From: Nocardia abscessus NBRC 100374 | Lineage (GTDB): Bacteria > Actinomycetota > Actinomycetes > Mycobacteriales > Mycobacteriaceae | Assembly: GCF_000308455.1 (NCBI RefSeq) | Contig: NZ_BAFP01000273.1 | Span: 62,001 to 126,000, forward strand | DNA length: 64,000 nucleotides | Direction of reading: 5' to 3' | Part shown: positions 51,468 to 61,232 of the stretch, piece after piece | How the letters are laid out: the number at the start of each line of letters is the position of its first letter | How positions within the stretch are numbered: position 1 is the first letter of the stretch | Program-made: the position numbers and the translations under genes | Notes under the pieces: model-generated | The model's input: only the letters and a program-made list of their open reading frames with translations | Told to the model about the DNA's origin: nothing | Database searches by the model: none

Positions 51468-54356
51468 ATGAACGTCAACAGGGCTCGATCGTGTGAGCCG
51501 ACATGCGCCAGACGTATTCGCGACAGAACCGTCGCACAGCAGGGGGAAGGGCAGAAACCGTCCATCGAATCGTTGCATGCGATCGCCACCGAAATTGCGA
51601 CTCACTGCGGGCATTCTGCGTTCAAGTCGCATCGGCTGGCCTGGGGATGGACCGTCGCCCAGGCCGTCGAAGCATTCCATCAGATGTGCCGGCGCGAGAA
51701 CTTCAAACCTCGCGGCCTGGTCGTGCGCTCGTGGATGGAATGGGAGGCCGGGGCACGTCCCAGCTGGGACTACCAGGACCTGCTGTCACGGCTGTTCTCC
51801 ACCAACCCCGTGGCCCTGGGATGGGCCGCCGACTACGGTCCGGCCACACCACCAAGGTCCTCTCATGATGTCCTGCTGTCTGCTCGCACGCTGGTGCACC
51901 TGCCACCGGACACCGACGCGTTCACCGGGCACCGCGACGAGGTCGCGCGATTGGTAAGTCTGCTGGAGAGCCCGTCCACCGCCGCGGTCGTGATCGCGGC
52001 GATCTCCGGCACGGCCGGTGTCGGTAAGACGGCGTTGGCCCTCCACGTCGCCCACCAGCTCCGTGACGCCTATCCCGATGGGCAGCTGTATGTCGACCTC
52101 GGCGGCACCCACACCAGCCCGGTCGCGGCGGCCGATGTTCTCGCCGGGTTCCTGCGCGAGTTCGGTGTCGAGGGCAGCGACATTCCCGAAGGTCTGGACG
52201 AACGCGCCCGCAAGTACCGCGCATGTCTGGCCGGGCGGCGAGTGCTGGTCGTGCTGGACAACGCCGCCGACGAAACGCACCTTCGCCCTTTACTTCCCGG
52301 CACCGCCGGATCAGCTGTCCTGGTCACCAGCCGCGCTCCCATCGCCACGCTCGGAGGAATGCACGTGCCCCTCGATGTGCTCCCCGAAACCGAGGCCATC
52401 GAATTGCTGTCGCGGCTCATCGGAGCCGACCGCGCCGGCACCGAATCCGATGCGGTGGGTGAGGTCGCGCGGCTGTGCGGCGGGCTGCCGCTAGCGCTGC
52501 GGATCGCGGGCGCCCGGCTGATGTCACGCCCGAACTGGACAGTGGCGTGGTTCGCCGACCGTCTGGCTGATGAGAGCCGACGCCTCGACCTCCTCGCGGT
52601 CGGTGATCTGGAAGTACGCGCCTCGTTCGCACTGAGCTACCACAGCCGCAGCGCCGAGGAGCAGTCCGCGTTCAGAATGCTGGCGCTGACCGCCTCGAGC
52701 TTCCCTGCCTGGAATCTCGCCGCTCTGTTCGATACCGACCTCGACAAGGCCGAGCAGCTACTGGAGAACCTCGCCGACGCCCAGCTGGTCGAGATCGCCG
52801 GAATCGACACCACCGGCGCGATTCGATATCGCCTGCACGATCTCGTCCGCGTCTTCGCCCGCGAATGCTCCGCCCGCCACGACACCGACGATGCGCGCCG
52901 CAACGCCGCGCGACGGCTCGTCGTCGACTACGCCACCGCAGTCACCGCTGCTGCCTCGATCCTGCACCCCGGAGCCGACCCCGACATCTACAACCCCGAC
53001 GGCGCCGACCGAACCGCCGCGGTCGAGATCGCCCGCGCCGCCCCCCGGCGATGGTTTACCGTCGAGCAGCCCAATCTCGTTGTCGGCGTTGAACTTGCCC
53101 ACCACCTCGGATTGTGGGAGCAGACCTGGCAGCTGGCCGCCGCACTCTCAGCGATGTTCGAGTGGCGCGCGGACTGGCAAGCATGGGCCCACACCCACGA
53201 GCTGGCCCTGGACGCCGCCGGCAAGATCGTCACCGACGGCTACGGCGAAGCGGTCATCCTGCGTAGTCTCGGTGCGCTCTACCGGGAACTGGGCCGCTTT
53301 GAGGAAGCCGCCACGATGCTGACCCGCGCAGCCGCCGTCTTCCGGAGCCTGGCCGATCAGCGCCGGTGGGCAGCCACGATGAAACTGATCGGTGACACCC
53401 GCCGCTATCAGGGCCGTCTCGATGATGCCCTCGACGCGTTCTCCGCCTCGCTGCTGACCGCGCAATGCGAGTCCGACGACCGATCCGTCGCCGGTGTCCT
53501 CAACGGCCTCGGCGACGCCAGCCGCGGTCTGTCCCGCTTCGCCGAAGCCGGCCGCTACTTCACCGAAAGCCTCACCATCTACAGAAATCTCGGCGACGAA
53601 CTCGACCACGCTCGCACCCTTGTCCGCTACGGCCTGGTGCACCGCGAGCAGTGGAACAACCCCGAGGCCCTGCGCCTGTTCGAACAGGCACTCCCAGTGT
53701 TCGAGGAATTCGATGACCAGCGCTGGCGAGCGCGCACCCTGCGGCATATCGCGGTCGTCCACCGCAACACCGGCAACCTCGACCACGCACTGGGGCTGTT
53801 CGAGGAATCGTTGTCGCTGTTCGATCGGCTCGCCGACCGCCGAGGGACCGCGGTCACCCTCCGCAATCGAGGCGACGCCCATCGTCTCGCCGGAAACCGC
53901 GCGCACGCGGCCGCCGACCTCACCCGCGCCTTAGCTATCTTCGAATCGATCGCTGATCACCGCTGGATCGCCCGCTGCCAGCTGAGCCTGACCGACCTGC
54001 ACCGCGTCAACGGCGCCTACGACCAAGCCCACCACGCCCTCGACACCGCTTTCGACATCATCTACCGCACCACCGGCGACCGTCCCGCCCAAGCACGCGC
54101 GCAACGCCAACTCGGCATACTCTGCCGCGACGTCGGTGATTACGACACCGCCACCATCGCCTTGGTCGACGCCCACAGCCTGTTCACCAACCTCGGTGAC
54201 GAGCTGTGGATCGCCCGCGTCCACGCCAGCCTCGCCCGGCTGGCGCAATGCCGAGGAGAGGACCCGGAGCCGGAGATGAAGGAAGCACTGACGATCTGCC
54301 ACCGCCGCGGAATCACCGACCCCGACGTCGTCGAGATGGTGTTGAAAGAATGGTGA
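51468..54356 (+). CDS. STAND (NB-ARC-type) ATPase with TPR repeats and N-terminal HTH
   Basis: 962 residues. Residues ~45-125 carry AFKSHRLAWGWTVAQAVEAFHQMC...SWMEWEAGARPSWDYQDLLSRLF, an XRE-like domain used by actinobacterial regulators. Walker A GTAGVGKTALA (181-191) and RVLVVLDNA for Walker B, then LPLALRIAGARL, define the NTPase. From ~600 to the end, TPR-like repeats (ALRLFEQALPVFEEFDDQRWRART, GNLDHALGLFEESL) form the sensor. It fits the AfsR/SARP-like regulator class without the SARP activator domain. Likely controls the adjacent P450/ACOX or HAD genes. Confidence 0.85.
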   Translation: MNVNRARSCEPTCARRIRDRTVAQQGEGQKPSIESLHAIATEIATHCGHSAFKSHRLAWGWTVAQAVEAFHQMCRRENFKPRGLVVRSWMEWEAGARPSWDYQDLLSRLFSTNPVALGWAADYGPATPPRSSHDVLLSARTLVHLPPDTDAFTGHRDEVARLVSLLESPSTAAVVIAAISGTAGVGKTALALHVAHQLRDAYPDGQLYVDLGGTHTSPVAAADVLAGFLREFGVEGSDIPEGLDERARKYRACLAGRRVLVVLDNAADETHLRPLLPGTAGSAVLVTSRAPIATLGGMHVPLDVLPETEAIELLSRLIGADRAGTESDAVGEVARLCGGLPLALRIAGARLMSRPNWTVAWFADRLADESRRLDLLAVGDLEVRASFALSYHSRSAEEQSAFRMLALTASSFPAWNLAALFDTDLDKAEQLLENLADAQLVEIAGIDTTGAIRYRLHDLVRVFARECSARHDTDDARRNAARRLVVDYATAVTAAASILHPGADPDIYNPDGADRTAAVEIARAAPRRWFTVEQPNLVVGVELAHHLGLWEQTWQLAAALSAMFEWRADWQAWAHTHELALDAAGKIVTDGYGEAVILRSLGALYRELGRFEEAATMLTRAAAVFRSLADQRRWAATMKLIGDTRRYQGRLDDALDAFSASLLTAQCESDDRSVAGVLNGLGDASRGLSRFAEAGRYFTESLTIYRNLGDELDHARTLVRYGLVHREQWNNPEALRLFEQALPVFEEFDDQRWRARTLRHIAVVHRNTGNLDHALGLFEESLSLFDRLADRRGTAVTLRNRGDAHRLAGNRAHAAADLTRALAIFESIADHRWIARCQLSLTDLHRVNGAYDQAHHALDTAFDIIYRTTGDRPAQARAQRQLGILCRDVGDYDTATIALVDAHSLFTNLGDELWIARVHASLARLAQCRGEDPEPEMKEALTICHRRGITDPDVVEMVLKEW

Positions 54357-55687
54357 CGATGCCCCAGCCCCCTGTCGGCCAGACCCGCTACGAGCGGATC
54401 ATGCTCGACCTCTCCCGAGACCCGGATGGCACTGCCGCCCTGTTCCGCGACGCCAGCCAGGCCGCGCGCTCACTCGTTCCGGCGACCGACATCCACCAGC
54501 GGGTCATCCGGGATGTCGCGGCCGGTGTGGCCGCACCGGCGCTCGTCGGTGCGGTCGTGTGGATGCTGCGCGAAGCCGAGCGGCGAGGCCTGGCCCGGCT
54601 GCGTTTCCTCTCCCGCGACGGACAGATCTTCTACGAACTGACCCGACGGCTGACGTCCCTGCTCGACATGGAAATCGACGTGGAGTACGTCTACAGCAGC
54701 CGCCTGACCTGGAGCCTGGCCGCCAGCGACCCCACCCGGCTCGATGAGGAAGCATGGCTGTTCAACAGCTTCATGAAATCCAACGCCCACGACCTGTGCG
54801 CACGGCTCGGCCTTCCACTCGACTACTACACAAAGCCGCTGGCAGCCGCTGGCGTTTCCCTGGATCCCGATGCCCGAGCCGACCGCCCTCGACAAGCCGA
54901 GGCGATGCGACGATTCCTGCGCACACCGCAGATCACGGACGTTGTTGCGGACCGCATCAACCAAGCCCGGCGCATGCTTGTGGACTACGCCGCCGAGCAT
55001 CTTCTCCTCGACCGCCGGACCGGATTGGTCGATGCTGGATGGACCGGTCGCATGATCAATTCTCTGCTGCGCGCCTGCCGCACCGACGTACAGCAGCGCC
55101 CGCACGCCCTGCTGTGGGGGTACGAACCGCGCGGCGCGGTCGACCCGGCTGACCTCGACCGAGTCGCGGCGTATATGTACAACACCGCCACCGGCGACGG
55201 CCTGCAATGGCGGGTACCCGACGCACCTTTCCTCATCGAAACGTTCTGCATGGGCGACCATGGAATCGTCACCGGATACAACAGAACCCCAGCAGGACAG
55301 ATCGAACCAGTCCTGCGGACACCGGGCAATCCCGCGGCCGAGGCATGGGGCCTGCCGACCTATCGTGCAACGCTCTACGCCTTCGCCGAACAGCTTGCCA
55401 AGCTCCCGAGCGAGGATTCGCGCCCACTCATCCACCAGCTCATGGCCGCGTTGTGGTGTCACCCCTCGCGCAGCGAAGCCGCCACCTGGGGTGCGTACCC
55501 CTACGACAGCGATCCGGCAGGCACCGCAATACGCCCACTAGCCAGGCCCTTGAACGAACAGACCCGCATCCGGGAAGACCGTGCCTGGATCTCGGGCGCG
55601 CTGGCATTGAGCTCACCCACCGCCCGTGAACGGTACCTGGCCCGCGCCTCCACAGGTGAGCTGCGCGGAGTTCCCGCCCCGGACTGA
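54350..55687 (+). CDS. HAD-like protein coupled to the STAND regulator
   Basis: 445 residues; ATG 54350 overlaps the STAND stop by 7 bp. LRFLSRDGQIFYELTRRLT has the D-G-x-x form of HAD-superfamily proteins (in the long 'FLSRDG' subfamily), with a C-terminal MDYAAEHLLLDRRTGLVDAGWTGR segment that resembles VD(A/I)GWxG of the same subfamily. Some members are in polysaccharide or toxin-linked loci. Coupling suggests it acts with, or is sensed by, the STAND protein. The substrate is unknown. Confidence 0.7.
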   Translation: MVTMPQPPVGQTRYERIMLDLSRDPDGTAALFRDASQAARSLVPATDIHQRVIRDVAAGVAAPALVGAVVWMLREAERRGLARLRFLSRDGQIFYELTRRLTSLLDMEIDVEYVYSSRLTWSLAASDPTRLDEEAWLFNSFMKSNAHDLCARLGLPLDYYTKPLAAAGVSLDPDARADRPRQAEAMRRFLRTPQITDVVADRINQARRMLVDYAAEHLLLDRRTGLVDAGWTGRMINSLLRACRTDVQQRPHALLWGYEPRGAVDPADLDRVAAYMYNTATGDGLQWRVPDAPFLIETFCMGDHGIVTGYNRTPAGQIEPVLRTPGNPAAEAWGLPTYRATLYAFAEQLAKLPSEDSRPLIHQLMAALWCHPSRSEAATWGAYPYDSDPAGTAIRPLARPLNEQTRIREDRAWISGALALSSPTARERYLARASTGELRGVPAPD

Positions 55688-55728
55688 ACGATCAGACGGG
55701 ACAACCGCCTAGCCCGGCCTGTCAACCC
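55688..55728 (+). other. short gap after the HAD-like gene
   Basis: 41 bp with no hairpin. Confidence 0.3.
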
Positions 55729-55918
55729 ATGTCGGAGGAGTTGGTTACGTGTCGAGCGTGCAGTAGAAGTACTCCCGGGGTTACGCGGGTGTTCGGTGAA
55801 AAGATCTCCACCCGAGCTTCCCGCCGTCCCGAGTTGGAACGCGCGGTCGCGCTGGCGCGAGAGCTGCGGGCCTCGGGTGTTGCGGTCACCCTGGTGGTGT
55901 ACGAGGTCGCGGCATCGA
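55729..55918 (+). pseudogene. serine recombinase fragment (disrupted)
   Basis: GVTRVFGEKISTRASRRPELERAVALARELRASGVAVTLVVYE is the part of a serine recombinase after the catalytic Ser, where the usual sequence reads FSEKISTR...ALALA...V(I)LTVHELKRL. Upstream, GYVSSVQ in another frame matches the start of the domain (GYVRVSTVQQ-type), followed by an in-frame stop. The normal LDQQ...AAG linker is deleted, and the match stops near 55915. I read it as a decayed transposase or resolvase gene, a scar of past insertion at this boundary. Confidence 0.65.
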
Positions 55919-55919
55919 C

Positions 55920-56375
55920 CTATCGAAGTGTGTGGGATTCGGTGGGTTCGAATCTCAAGTTCAGGAGGACGCAATTGATCGTCACAGCATCGGGAACACC
56001 GTGGAGGAAATCGGGCCCAACGTAACAGGTGAGGTTCAGCGGGCCCCCGTATATAAAGTACTTGGACGGGTGAGGCAGGGCTTCGAGCTTCGCACCGTAC
56101 AGGCCCGCAGCGCGCGGCGATGAACCAGAGAAGTAGCCGGCAGGCAGGGATGTGTCACGCTCGAGGATCTCGAAACGCTCGCCCGGAGTTCGCAGGAGTG
56201 CCCCGAGCTCCCGGAGCGCGCTTGGGCTCGAGACATCCTGCACTGCCCCCTTCGCGGGGCCGAAGAACAACCGCAGCAGCGTGATAACGAACTGCTTTTC
56301 ATCAAGCGTGTACATGGGAGCATCGAAGTCCTGCAGCGCGCGCCCGGTGACGGACGAGGCGTCGGTCGGCAGCAT
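55920..56375 (-). CDS. small protein partnered with the GMC oxidoreductase
   Basis: 151 residues. ATG 56375 has AGAAGGAG 8 nt upstream and lies 24 bp after the GMC stop. DEKQFVITLLRLFFGPAKGAVQDVSSPSALRELGALLRTPG is helical. It is perhaps analogous to gluconate 2-dehydrogenase subunit 3, which accompanies GMC subunits, but the match is weak. No secretion signal seen. Function unclear. Confidence 0.5.
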   Translation of the reverse strand: MLPTDASSVTGRALQDFDAPMYTLDEKQFVITLLRLFFGPAKGAVQDVSSPSALRELGALLRTPGERFEILERDTSLPAGYFSGSSPRAAGLYGAKLEALPHPSKYFIYGGPLNLTCYVGPDFLHGVPDAVTINCVLLNLRFEPTESHTLR

Positions 56376-56399
56376 CGATCGCTCCTTCTCGATGTGCGG

Positions 56400-58415
56400 T
56401 TAAGGATTGAGGCGGCTTGCCAAGTGGTCAGCGAGGCGCAAGGACAGCGCTGCCAGGGTCAACGATGGGTTCGCGGCGGGGATCGCGGGAAACACCGACA
56501 CGTCGCAGGCGTAGAGGTTCGGGTACGCCTCGAACTTGAGATTCGTGTCCACGACGCCTGTTCCGTCGCCACTCATCCGCAGCGAGCCACCAGCGTGGTG
56601 CGGCGTTCCCTGGTTCGCGTACCCCAGGTTACTGTTCGGCTCGGGGTTCGGGATGTCCAACTCCTCGAGCAACCGGTTACGTAGGTTCTTGCACTGTTCG
56701 TGGAAAGCACTTCCCGACTCGTTGGGCGCCACCCGAAGGGCGATCGGCTGATCATCGCCTTGCAAGGCGAGCCAGTTCGTATCATCGAGCTGGCTGGAGA
56801 AGTTGAATTGGAACTTGACGCGAGACTCCCCCAGGTTCAGCCACTGCTGTCGCAGGTCGTCGTCTGCGTGCCGGAGGTCCCAGTACCACCCATTGAGCAG
56901 CAGTTCGGTATTGAACGGTTGTTCCGATATCAGATTCGCCTTTGGCTGGATGAGGACTCTCGCGCATGCAGCGGGGTTCCAGAAAGGATGTGGCACCCCG
57001 CCATCCTGCGTCTGGGGAATCATGTACCCGTAGTCGGTACCGCCGTGCGAGAAGTACGCAGGATGGTCTGTCAGGCCACGCCCGATCTTCTTGTTCGGAT
57101 CTTGGAGGTTGCTCTGCAAGGCGATTCGCGGGCTCTCGATCGAGCCAGCACATAGGACGACGTACTTCCCCGTGTAGCGCCTGCCGACGTTACCGGCCAA
57201 GTCCTGGCATTCGACGACAGCCGACTGCTCGCCCGTCGATTCCACCCGCACGACGCGATGCTGGAGGTTGACGGTGAGGTTGTCCCGTCCAGCCCGCCCG
57301 GCATGCCCGAGCGAGTCCAGGAGCAGATCGGCTGTTGAGAAGGTGCCGGTCGAAGTCTCGATGACGTCGCCGATCGAGCTGCCGTCCGCCGCAAGGTTGG
57401 GTTGATGCTGAGAGCGAGGTAGGTCGATGACCTTGTACCCCGGCAGACACGCCGCTAAGTGCTCGACGACCTGATTCTGGAACGGACCCAGCGTTTGACG
57501 CTTGCGCAGGAGCGCCTCTGCGGCTAAATATCCCGTGGCACAGAGGTAGGTGGATACATCCTGCGGCCAGTACTGCAGCTCCCACTCCCGCATTCGCGGG
57601 ATCAATCCCGACCAGAACACCGAGCGCCCGCCCAGCGTCATCTGGACGCCGTACAAGAACTTCGAGTCGTCCTTATTTTCGAAGTTAAGAACCTGATTCC
57701 GCTGCGGTAAGGATTCCCAGTCACCTGGCAGGTTGTTGATGTGCGTAGAAGGTCCCAGACTTCCGATCTCGAGGAGTAAGGTCTTGGCCCCTCGGTCGGA
57801 CAGCTGGTCGGCGAGTATCCCTCCACCCATACCCGAGCCTACAACGATGACATCGTAGTGGATCGCGCTGTTGACGTTGCCGAAAGAGATTTCTTGTTGC
57901 TGTCGGGTGGCCTCGGCGCGAAAGTCTCCGTACGGAACTACGAACCGCTCCTCAAGCGAATCGAATTCATCTTCCTCGGCCGTGAAATGGTGGTTCTTGT
58001 CCGGCGCAAGCTGGCGGTCGAATCCCTTGATCCAAGTGTGTCCGTTCAGGACGAACTTCATGGTCAGACCGTCTGGGAATACGGACTTCGGCAGCTCGAA
58101 GTGCCAGCCGCCATACCGATACAGACCGTGGATGTCACGCGTCCATCCGGCCTCGGCGCAGCGGATGGTGATTTCGTGCGCAGGTCGCCACTTGGTCGTC
58201 CAGAGGTGAGCCCAGAAGGTCGCCCCTTCGGCAGGAGTCTCGTTGACGTCTGCGGCTGGACGTGCGAGCGTGCGGAGATACCGTCGCCGGCTGAGTCTCG
58301 ACCCGCTTACCCGTCCGGGAGCGAGTACGTCGTTAAGCACTGAGCTGTCAGACACCTCTGAGAGCTCGCGGGGAACGAACTCCTCGGGCACGCCGCTGTC
58401 GTATGGCTGACTCAT
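56400..58415 (-). CDS. GMC-family FAD oxidoreductase with N-terminal beta-sandwich-like domain
   Basis: 671 residues; ATG 58415 has GAGGAGG upstream. Residues ~65-135 (WAHLWTTKWRPAHEITIRC, YGGWHFELPKSVFPDGLTMKFVLNGHTWIKG) look like a small carbohydrate-binding-type domain (CBM20/48-like shape). FAD binding VVGSGMGGGI is at 192-200; YVVLCAGSIESPRIAL and the C-terminal TPHHAGGSLRMSG with CDVSVFPAIPAANPSLT belong to the GMC core, with a His and Asn pair expected at the active site. It probably oxidises an alcohol group of a sugar or lipid. An unusual domain order for the family. Confidence 0.8.
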   Translation of the reverse strand: MSQPYDSGVPEEFVPRELSEVSDSSVLNDVLAPGRVSGSRLSRRRYLRTLARPAADVNETPAEGATFWAHLWTTKWRPAHEITIRCAEAGWTRDIHGLYRYGGWHFELPKSVFPDGLTMKFVLNGHTWIKGFDRQLAPDKNHHFTAEEDEFDSLEERFVVPYGDFRAEATRQQQEISFGNVNSAIHYDVIVVGSGMGGGILADQLSDRGAKTLLLEIGSLGPSTHINNLPGDWESLPQRNQVLNFENKDDSKFLYGVQMTLGGRSVFWSGLIPRMREWELQYWPQDVSTYLCATGYLAAEALLRKRQTLGPFQNQVVEHLAACLPGYKVIDLPRSQHQPNLAADGSSIGDVIETSTGTFSTADLLLDSLGHAGRAGRDNLTVNLQHRVVRVESTGEQSAVVECQDLAGNVGRRYTGKYVVLCAGSIESPRIALQSNLQDPNKKIGRGLTDHPAYFSHGGTDYGYMIPQTQDGGVPHPFWNPAACARVLIQPKANLISEQPFNTELLLNGWYWDLRHADDDLRQQWLNLGESRVKFQFNFSSQLDDTNWLALQGDDQPIALRVAPNESGSAFHEQCKNLRNRLLEELDIPNPEPNSNLGYANQGTPHHAGGSLRMSGDGTGVVDTNLKFEAYPNLYACDVSVFPAIPAANPSLTLAALSLRLADHLASRLNP

Positions 58416-58699
58416 GCAAGCCTCCTCGCTCATCAAGCTCGGACCTACTCGAGTACCGCGACCAGTCGTCTCCCTGCCACGCTACCTGCGAAAAGAACAT
58501 GCCGGTTGGTTTCAGCAAACCCTGACCGCACGCTTCGACCAGTTCGCGAAGCGAGTGCGCCGACGCCGAAGCGCCGCTGATTTCACATCGGGCACGTTGT
58601 GATCACCGTTTAGACGATTTGGCGGAAATTTGCAGCAGCTGCCCTGGAACGGCGCAAAGCTAGGTCGATTGCCCTTAGGCGTGCGTCGAAGGAGCGGAG
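58416..58699 (+). promoter_or_regulatory. 284-bp divergent region between GMC and DUF2235 genes
   Basis: No gene. AAGGAGCGGAG precedes the ATG at 58700. AT-richer than the rest of the plasmid. No clear promoter pair, though two start sites must exist. Confidence 0.3.
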
Positions 58700-59818
58700 A
58701 TGTCGAAAAGTTTGGTGGTGTGCTGCGATGGCACGTGGAATAGCCCGGACCAGCAGAGCCCGACGAACGTAACGAAGATCTCATTGGCAATTGCGCCCAC
58801 GGATCACAGCGGCCGAGAGCAGAGGACTTTTTACCATCTTGGGGTCGGAACCAACCGGTGGGAGCGAATCCGTGGTGGTGCCTTCGGTTTCGGACTGTCG
58901 CGCGACGTCCGCGACACTTACCGCTTCCTTGTGCAGAACTTCGACCCTGGCGATCAGCTCTTCTTCTTCGGCTTCAGCCGCGGCGCATTCACCGCACGCA
59001 GCACTGCAGGATTTGTCCGAAACTGTGGCATTCTGCGGCGAGAGCACTATGATCGCGTCGACGAGGCGTATGGGCTCTACCGCAGCAAGAGCAGTAAGAC
59101 ACATCCGCGCGGCATCGAAGCGACTCTCTTCAGACGCTCGTACTCCCATGAAACGCGGATCCGCTTCATCGGGGTCTGGGACACAGTCGGCTCCCTTGGG
59201 ATCCCGCTCGACGGGCTCGGCCTGGTCAAGTTGATTAATCGCCGGTGGGAATTCCACGACACAAAACTGAGCCGCACCGTCGACGCGGCGTTTCAGGCAC
59301 TGGCGATCGACGAAAAACGGGGGCCGTTCCGGCCTGCGCTCTGGACGCCACAGGAGCACCCCCCGGATGGTCAGCGAGTTGAGCAGGTCTGGTTCGCCGG
59401 CGTTCACTCCGATGTCGGCGGCGGCTATCCGACGCATGAAATAAGCGACATACCGCTTCTCTGGATGGTGGATCGCGCCCGTAGCTGCGGCTTGACCTTC
59501 CGCTCCGACGCCTTCACCCACCGCGCATCCGGCGGTGCTGAACCATCCATAGACGATCAAATTTTGGGTGTGCCCACGGCTATCCACCCCGATCCACTCG
59601 GCGACTTACACGAGTCCCGCAAGGGCGTCTTTCGGATAATCCCTCCATTCGACCGAAGCCTTGGCGTCAGCGATGAGTCTCACGAATACGTCGCTTCAAG
59701 CGCAGTCGAGCGAGGCAAGGAGAAACAGGATTACCGGCCGCCAGCCCTAGCTGCATACCTCCGCGGCAAGCCCCGAATCATGCCGGTCGAATCCCGACTT
59801 CCATCAGCCACCGCATGA
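58700..59818 (+). CDS. DUF2235/T6SS Tle1-like alpha/beta hydrolase
   Basis: 372 residues. CCDGTWN (8-14), FGFSRGAF with nucleophile Ser93, GVWDTVGSLG with Asp161, and GVHSDVGGGY with His236 give a full catalytic triad. The family includes Tle1 phospholipases of type VI secretion, but also many stand-alone enzymes in bacteria lacking T6SS, as expected in this host. Likely a phospholipase or esterase. Sits in the less GC-biased block after the GMC gene. Confidence 0.85.
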   Translation: MSKSLVVCCDGTWNSPDQQSPTNVTKISLAIAPTDHSGREQRTFYHLGVGTNRWERIRGGAFGFGLSRDVRDTYRFLVQNFDPGDQLFFFGFSRGAFTARSTAGFVRNCGILRREHYDRVDEAYGLYRSKSSKTHPRGIEATLFRRSYSHETRIRFIGVWDTVGSLGIPLDGLGLVKLINRRWEFHDTKLSRTVDAAFQALAIDEKRGPFRPALWTPQEHPPDGQRVEQVWFAGVHSDVGGGYPTHEISDIPLLWMVDRARSCGLTFRSDAFTHRASGGAEPSIDDQILGVPTAIHPDPLGDLHESRKGVFRIIPPFDRSLGVSDESHEYVASSAVERGKEKQDYRPPALAAYLRGKPRIMPVESRLPSATA

Positions 59819-60117
59819 CCGGCCGGCCATCCGATGGGGGTGATCAAGTCCAAACACGGTGGTGTATCGAAATGATCACCGCATGATCCGTGTTGGGTTA
59901 TGCGGTGAGTGCTGCGGGACGGTAGGGCGGGTGCCGTGTCTTGAATACGGGACGGTTAGGTGAACTCGCCCTGTTCGGCGCGGTAACTGGCGGGACGGAC
60001 GTGCACGGTGACGTGGGCGGGAGTGGTCCTAGTGGCGGGTTGCGCGGGGTAATTCCGATCGAGGGTTGAAGTAGGGGTGAACTGAGCGGTCGGTGTCCGA
60101 ATGTGGTGGTGGGTGCC
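59819..60117 (+). other. 299-bp non-coding gap
   Basis: Between convergent genes. I find no gene or terminator. Sequence is rich in GGGACGG/GGCGGG words but holds no clear repeats. Confidence 0.3.
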
Positions 60118-60981
60118 CTATTCGGGCTGCCAGAGCAGCTGGCCTGCGTGGACGGTGGCGACTCGGCCGAGTTGGACGTCGGCGAAGTGCAGACCGAAGC
60201 CGACGGTGCCGGGGGTTGCGAGTTGGTCGATGACGGCGCGGCATGTGGTGACCGACGCGGCGGGGTCGTCGTCGATGGCCGCGGTGAGTTCGGGATGGGT
60301 GATCTGCAGTGGGGTTTGCATCGCGTCGCCGAATACGAGCAACCGGTGGCCGGGTGAGGTGATCACGTAACCGAGGTGCCCGAGGCTGTGCCCGGGAAGG
60401 GCCAGGGCGTGCACGCCGGGGAAGATTTCCTCACTGTCTCTGACGGTGCGTACTTGCGCGGCAAAGACATCGAGCATCTCGGCGCTGGCGCCGGTCGTGG
60501 CGGCAAATGCTCTGTGCTGCCATTCGGTGTCCCCGATCAGGACGGGGATGTCCGCGAAGGGGCTGCTCGGGGTGGCGGGCGCGGTTTGCCACAGCCACCC
60601 GATGTGATCCAGGTGTAGGTGGGTGATGGCGACGAGTTCGATGTCGGCCAGGGTTGTGCCTGCGGCGGCGAGGCTGTCGAGCAATTGTCCGCCGCGCATC
60701 AGCCCATACGGGGTGGGCACGGCCAGCGGTCCGAAGCCGGCGTCGATGAGCATGGCTCGGTTGCCGTGTTCGACCAGCAGTGCGCCGACGCTGGCGACGA
60801 GGTAGCCGTCGTCGTTGATCAGATGCTGGTTCGCGGCCCATATCTGGTCATCGGAGTCCGGCAGCCATGCGCGGGGTTCGAGCAGGGCGACGCCGTCGGG
60901 GAGGTAGGTGATGCGGTGATCGCCGAGCTGGTGGTGATGGAGTGTGGCGGGGCGGGTGTAGTGGTCGAGGCTGAGGGTCAT
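60118..60981 (-). CDS. metallo-beta-lactamase-fold hydrolase
   Basis: 287 residues from ATG 60981 (AGGAGA upstream). THLHLDHIGW gives His121-x-His123-x-Asp125-His126, then PGHSLGHLGY (metal His), and LVFGDAMQTP (bridging Asp). It is the N-acyl homoserine lactonase/sulfatase-like arrangement of the MBL fold. Substrate unknown; it may hydrolyse lactone or thioester-type metabolites. The frame's longer N-terminus is rejected because it lies in low-complexity Pro/Arg sequence. Confidence 0.85.
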   Translation of the reverse strand: MTLSLDHYTRPATLHHHQLGDHRITYLPDGVALLEPRAWLPDSDDQIWAANQHLINDDGYLVASVGALLVEHGNRAMLIDAGFGPLAVPTPYGLMRGGQLLDSLAAAGTTLADIELVAITHLHLDHIGWLWQTAPATPSSPFADIPVLIGDTEWQHRAFAATTGASAEMLDVFAAQVRTVRDSEEIFPGVHALALPGHSLGHLGYVITSPGHRLLVFGDAMQTPLQITHPELTAAIDDDPAASVTTCRAVIDQLATPGTVGFGLHFADVQLGRVATVHAGQLLWQPE

Positions 60982-61232
60982 GATCGGGTCTCCTGATGTG
61001 GGGGTTCGGGGAGGTTGTGGTCGCCGCCGTGACGTGCCGTGCAGTCGGGCGACCTGACCGGGTGCTGGGGGCCGGGTGGGGTCGCGGCGACCGGGCGGTC
61101 GGGTCACGCTCCGAGCCTGGGGGCGGGTATGCAAGGCGGGTGCGGGGTCGCGGCGACGCGGGATTCGACAGCGGGCATGGGGTTCTCGCAGGTTGGATCG
61201 ACGGCGGGCAGCGGATGTCGCGTCGCGGAGGG
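60982..61232 (-). promoter_or_regulatory. 251-bp upstream region of the MBL gene
   Basis: Strong GC skew, Pro/Arg/Gly-coding frames only by composition. Likely the promoter of the MBL gene (reading minus), and the 3' end of the next operon. No clear terminator. Confidence 0.3.
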
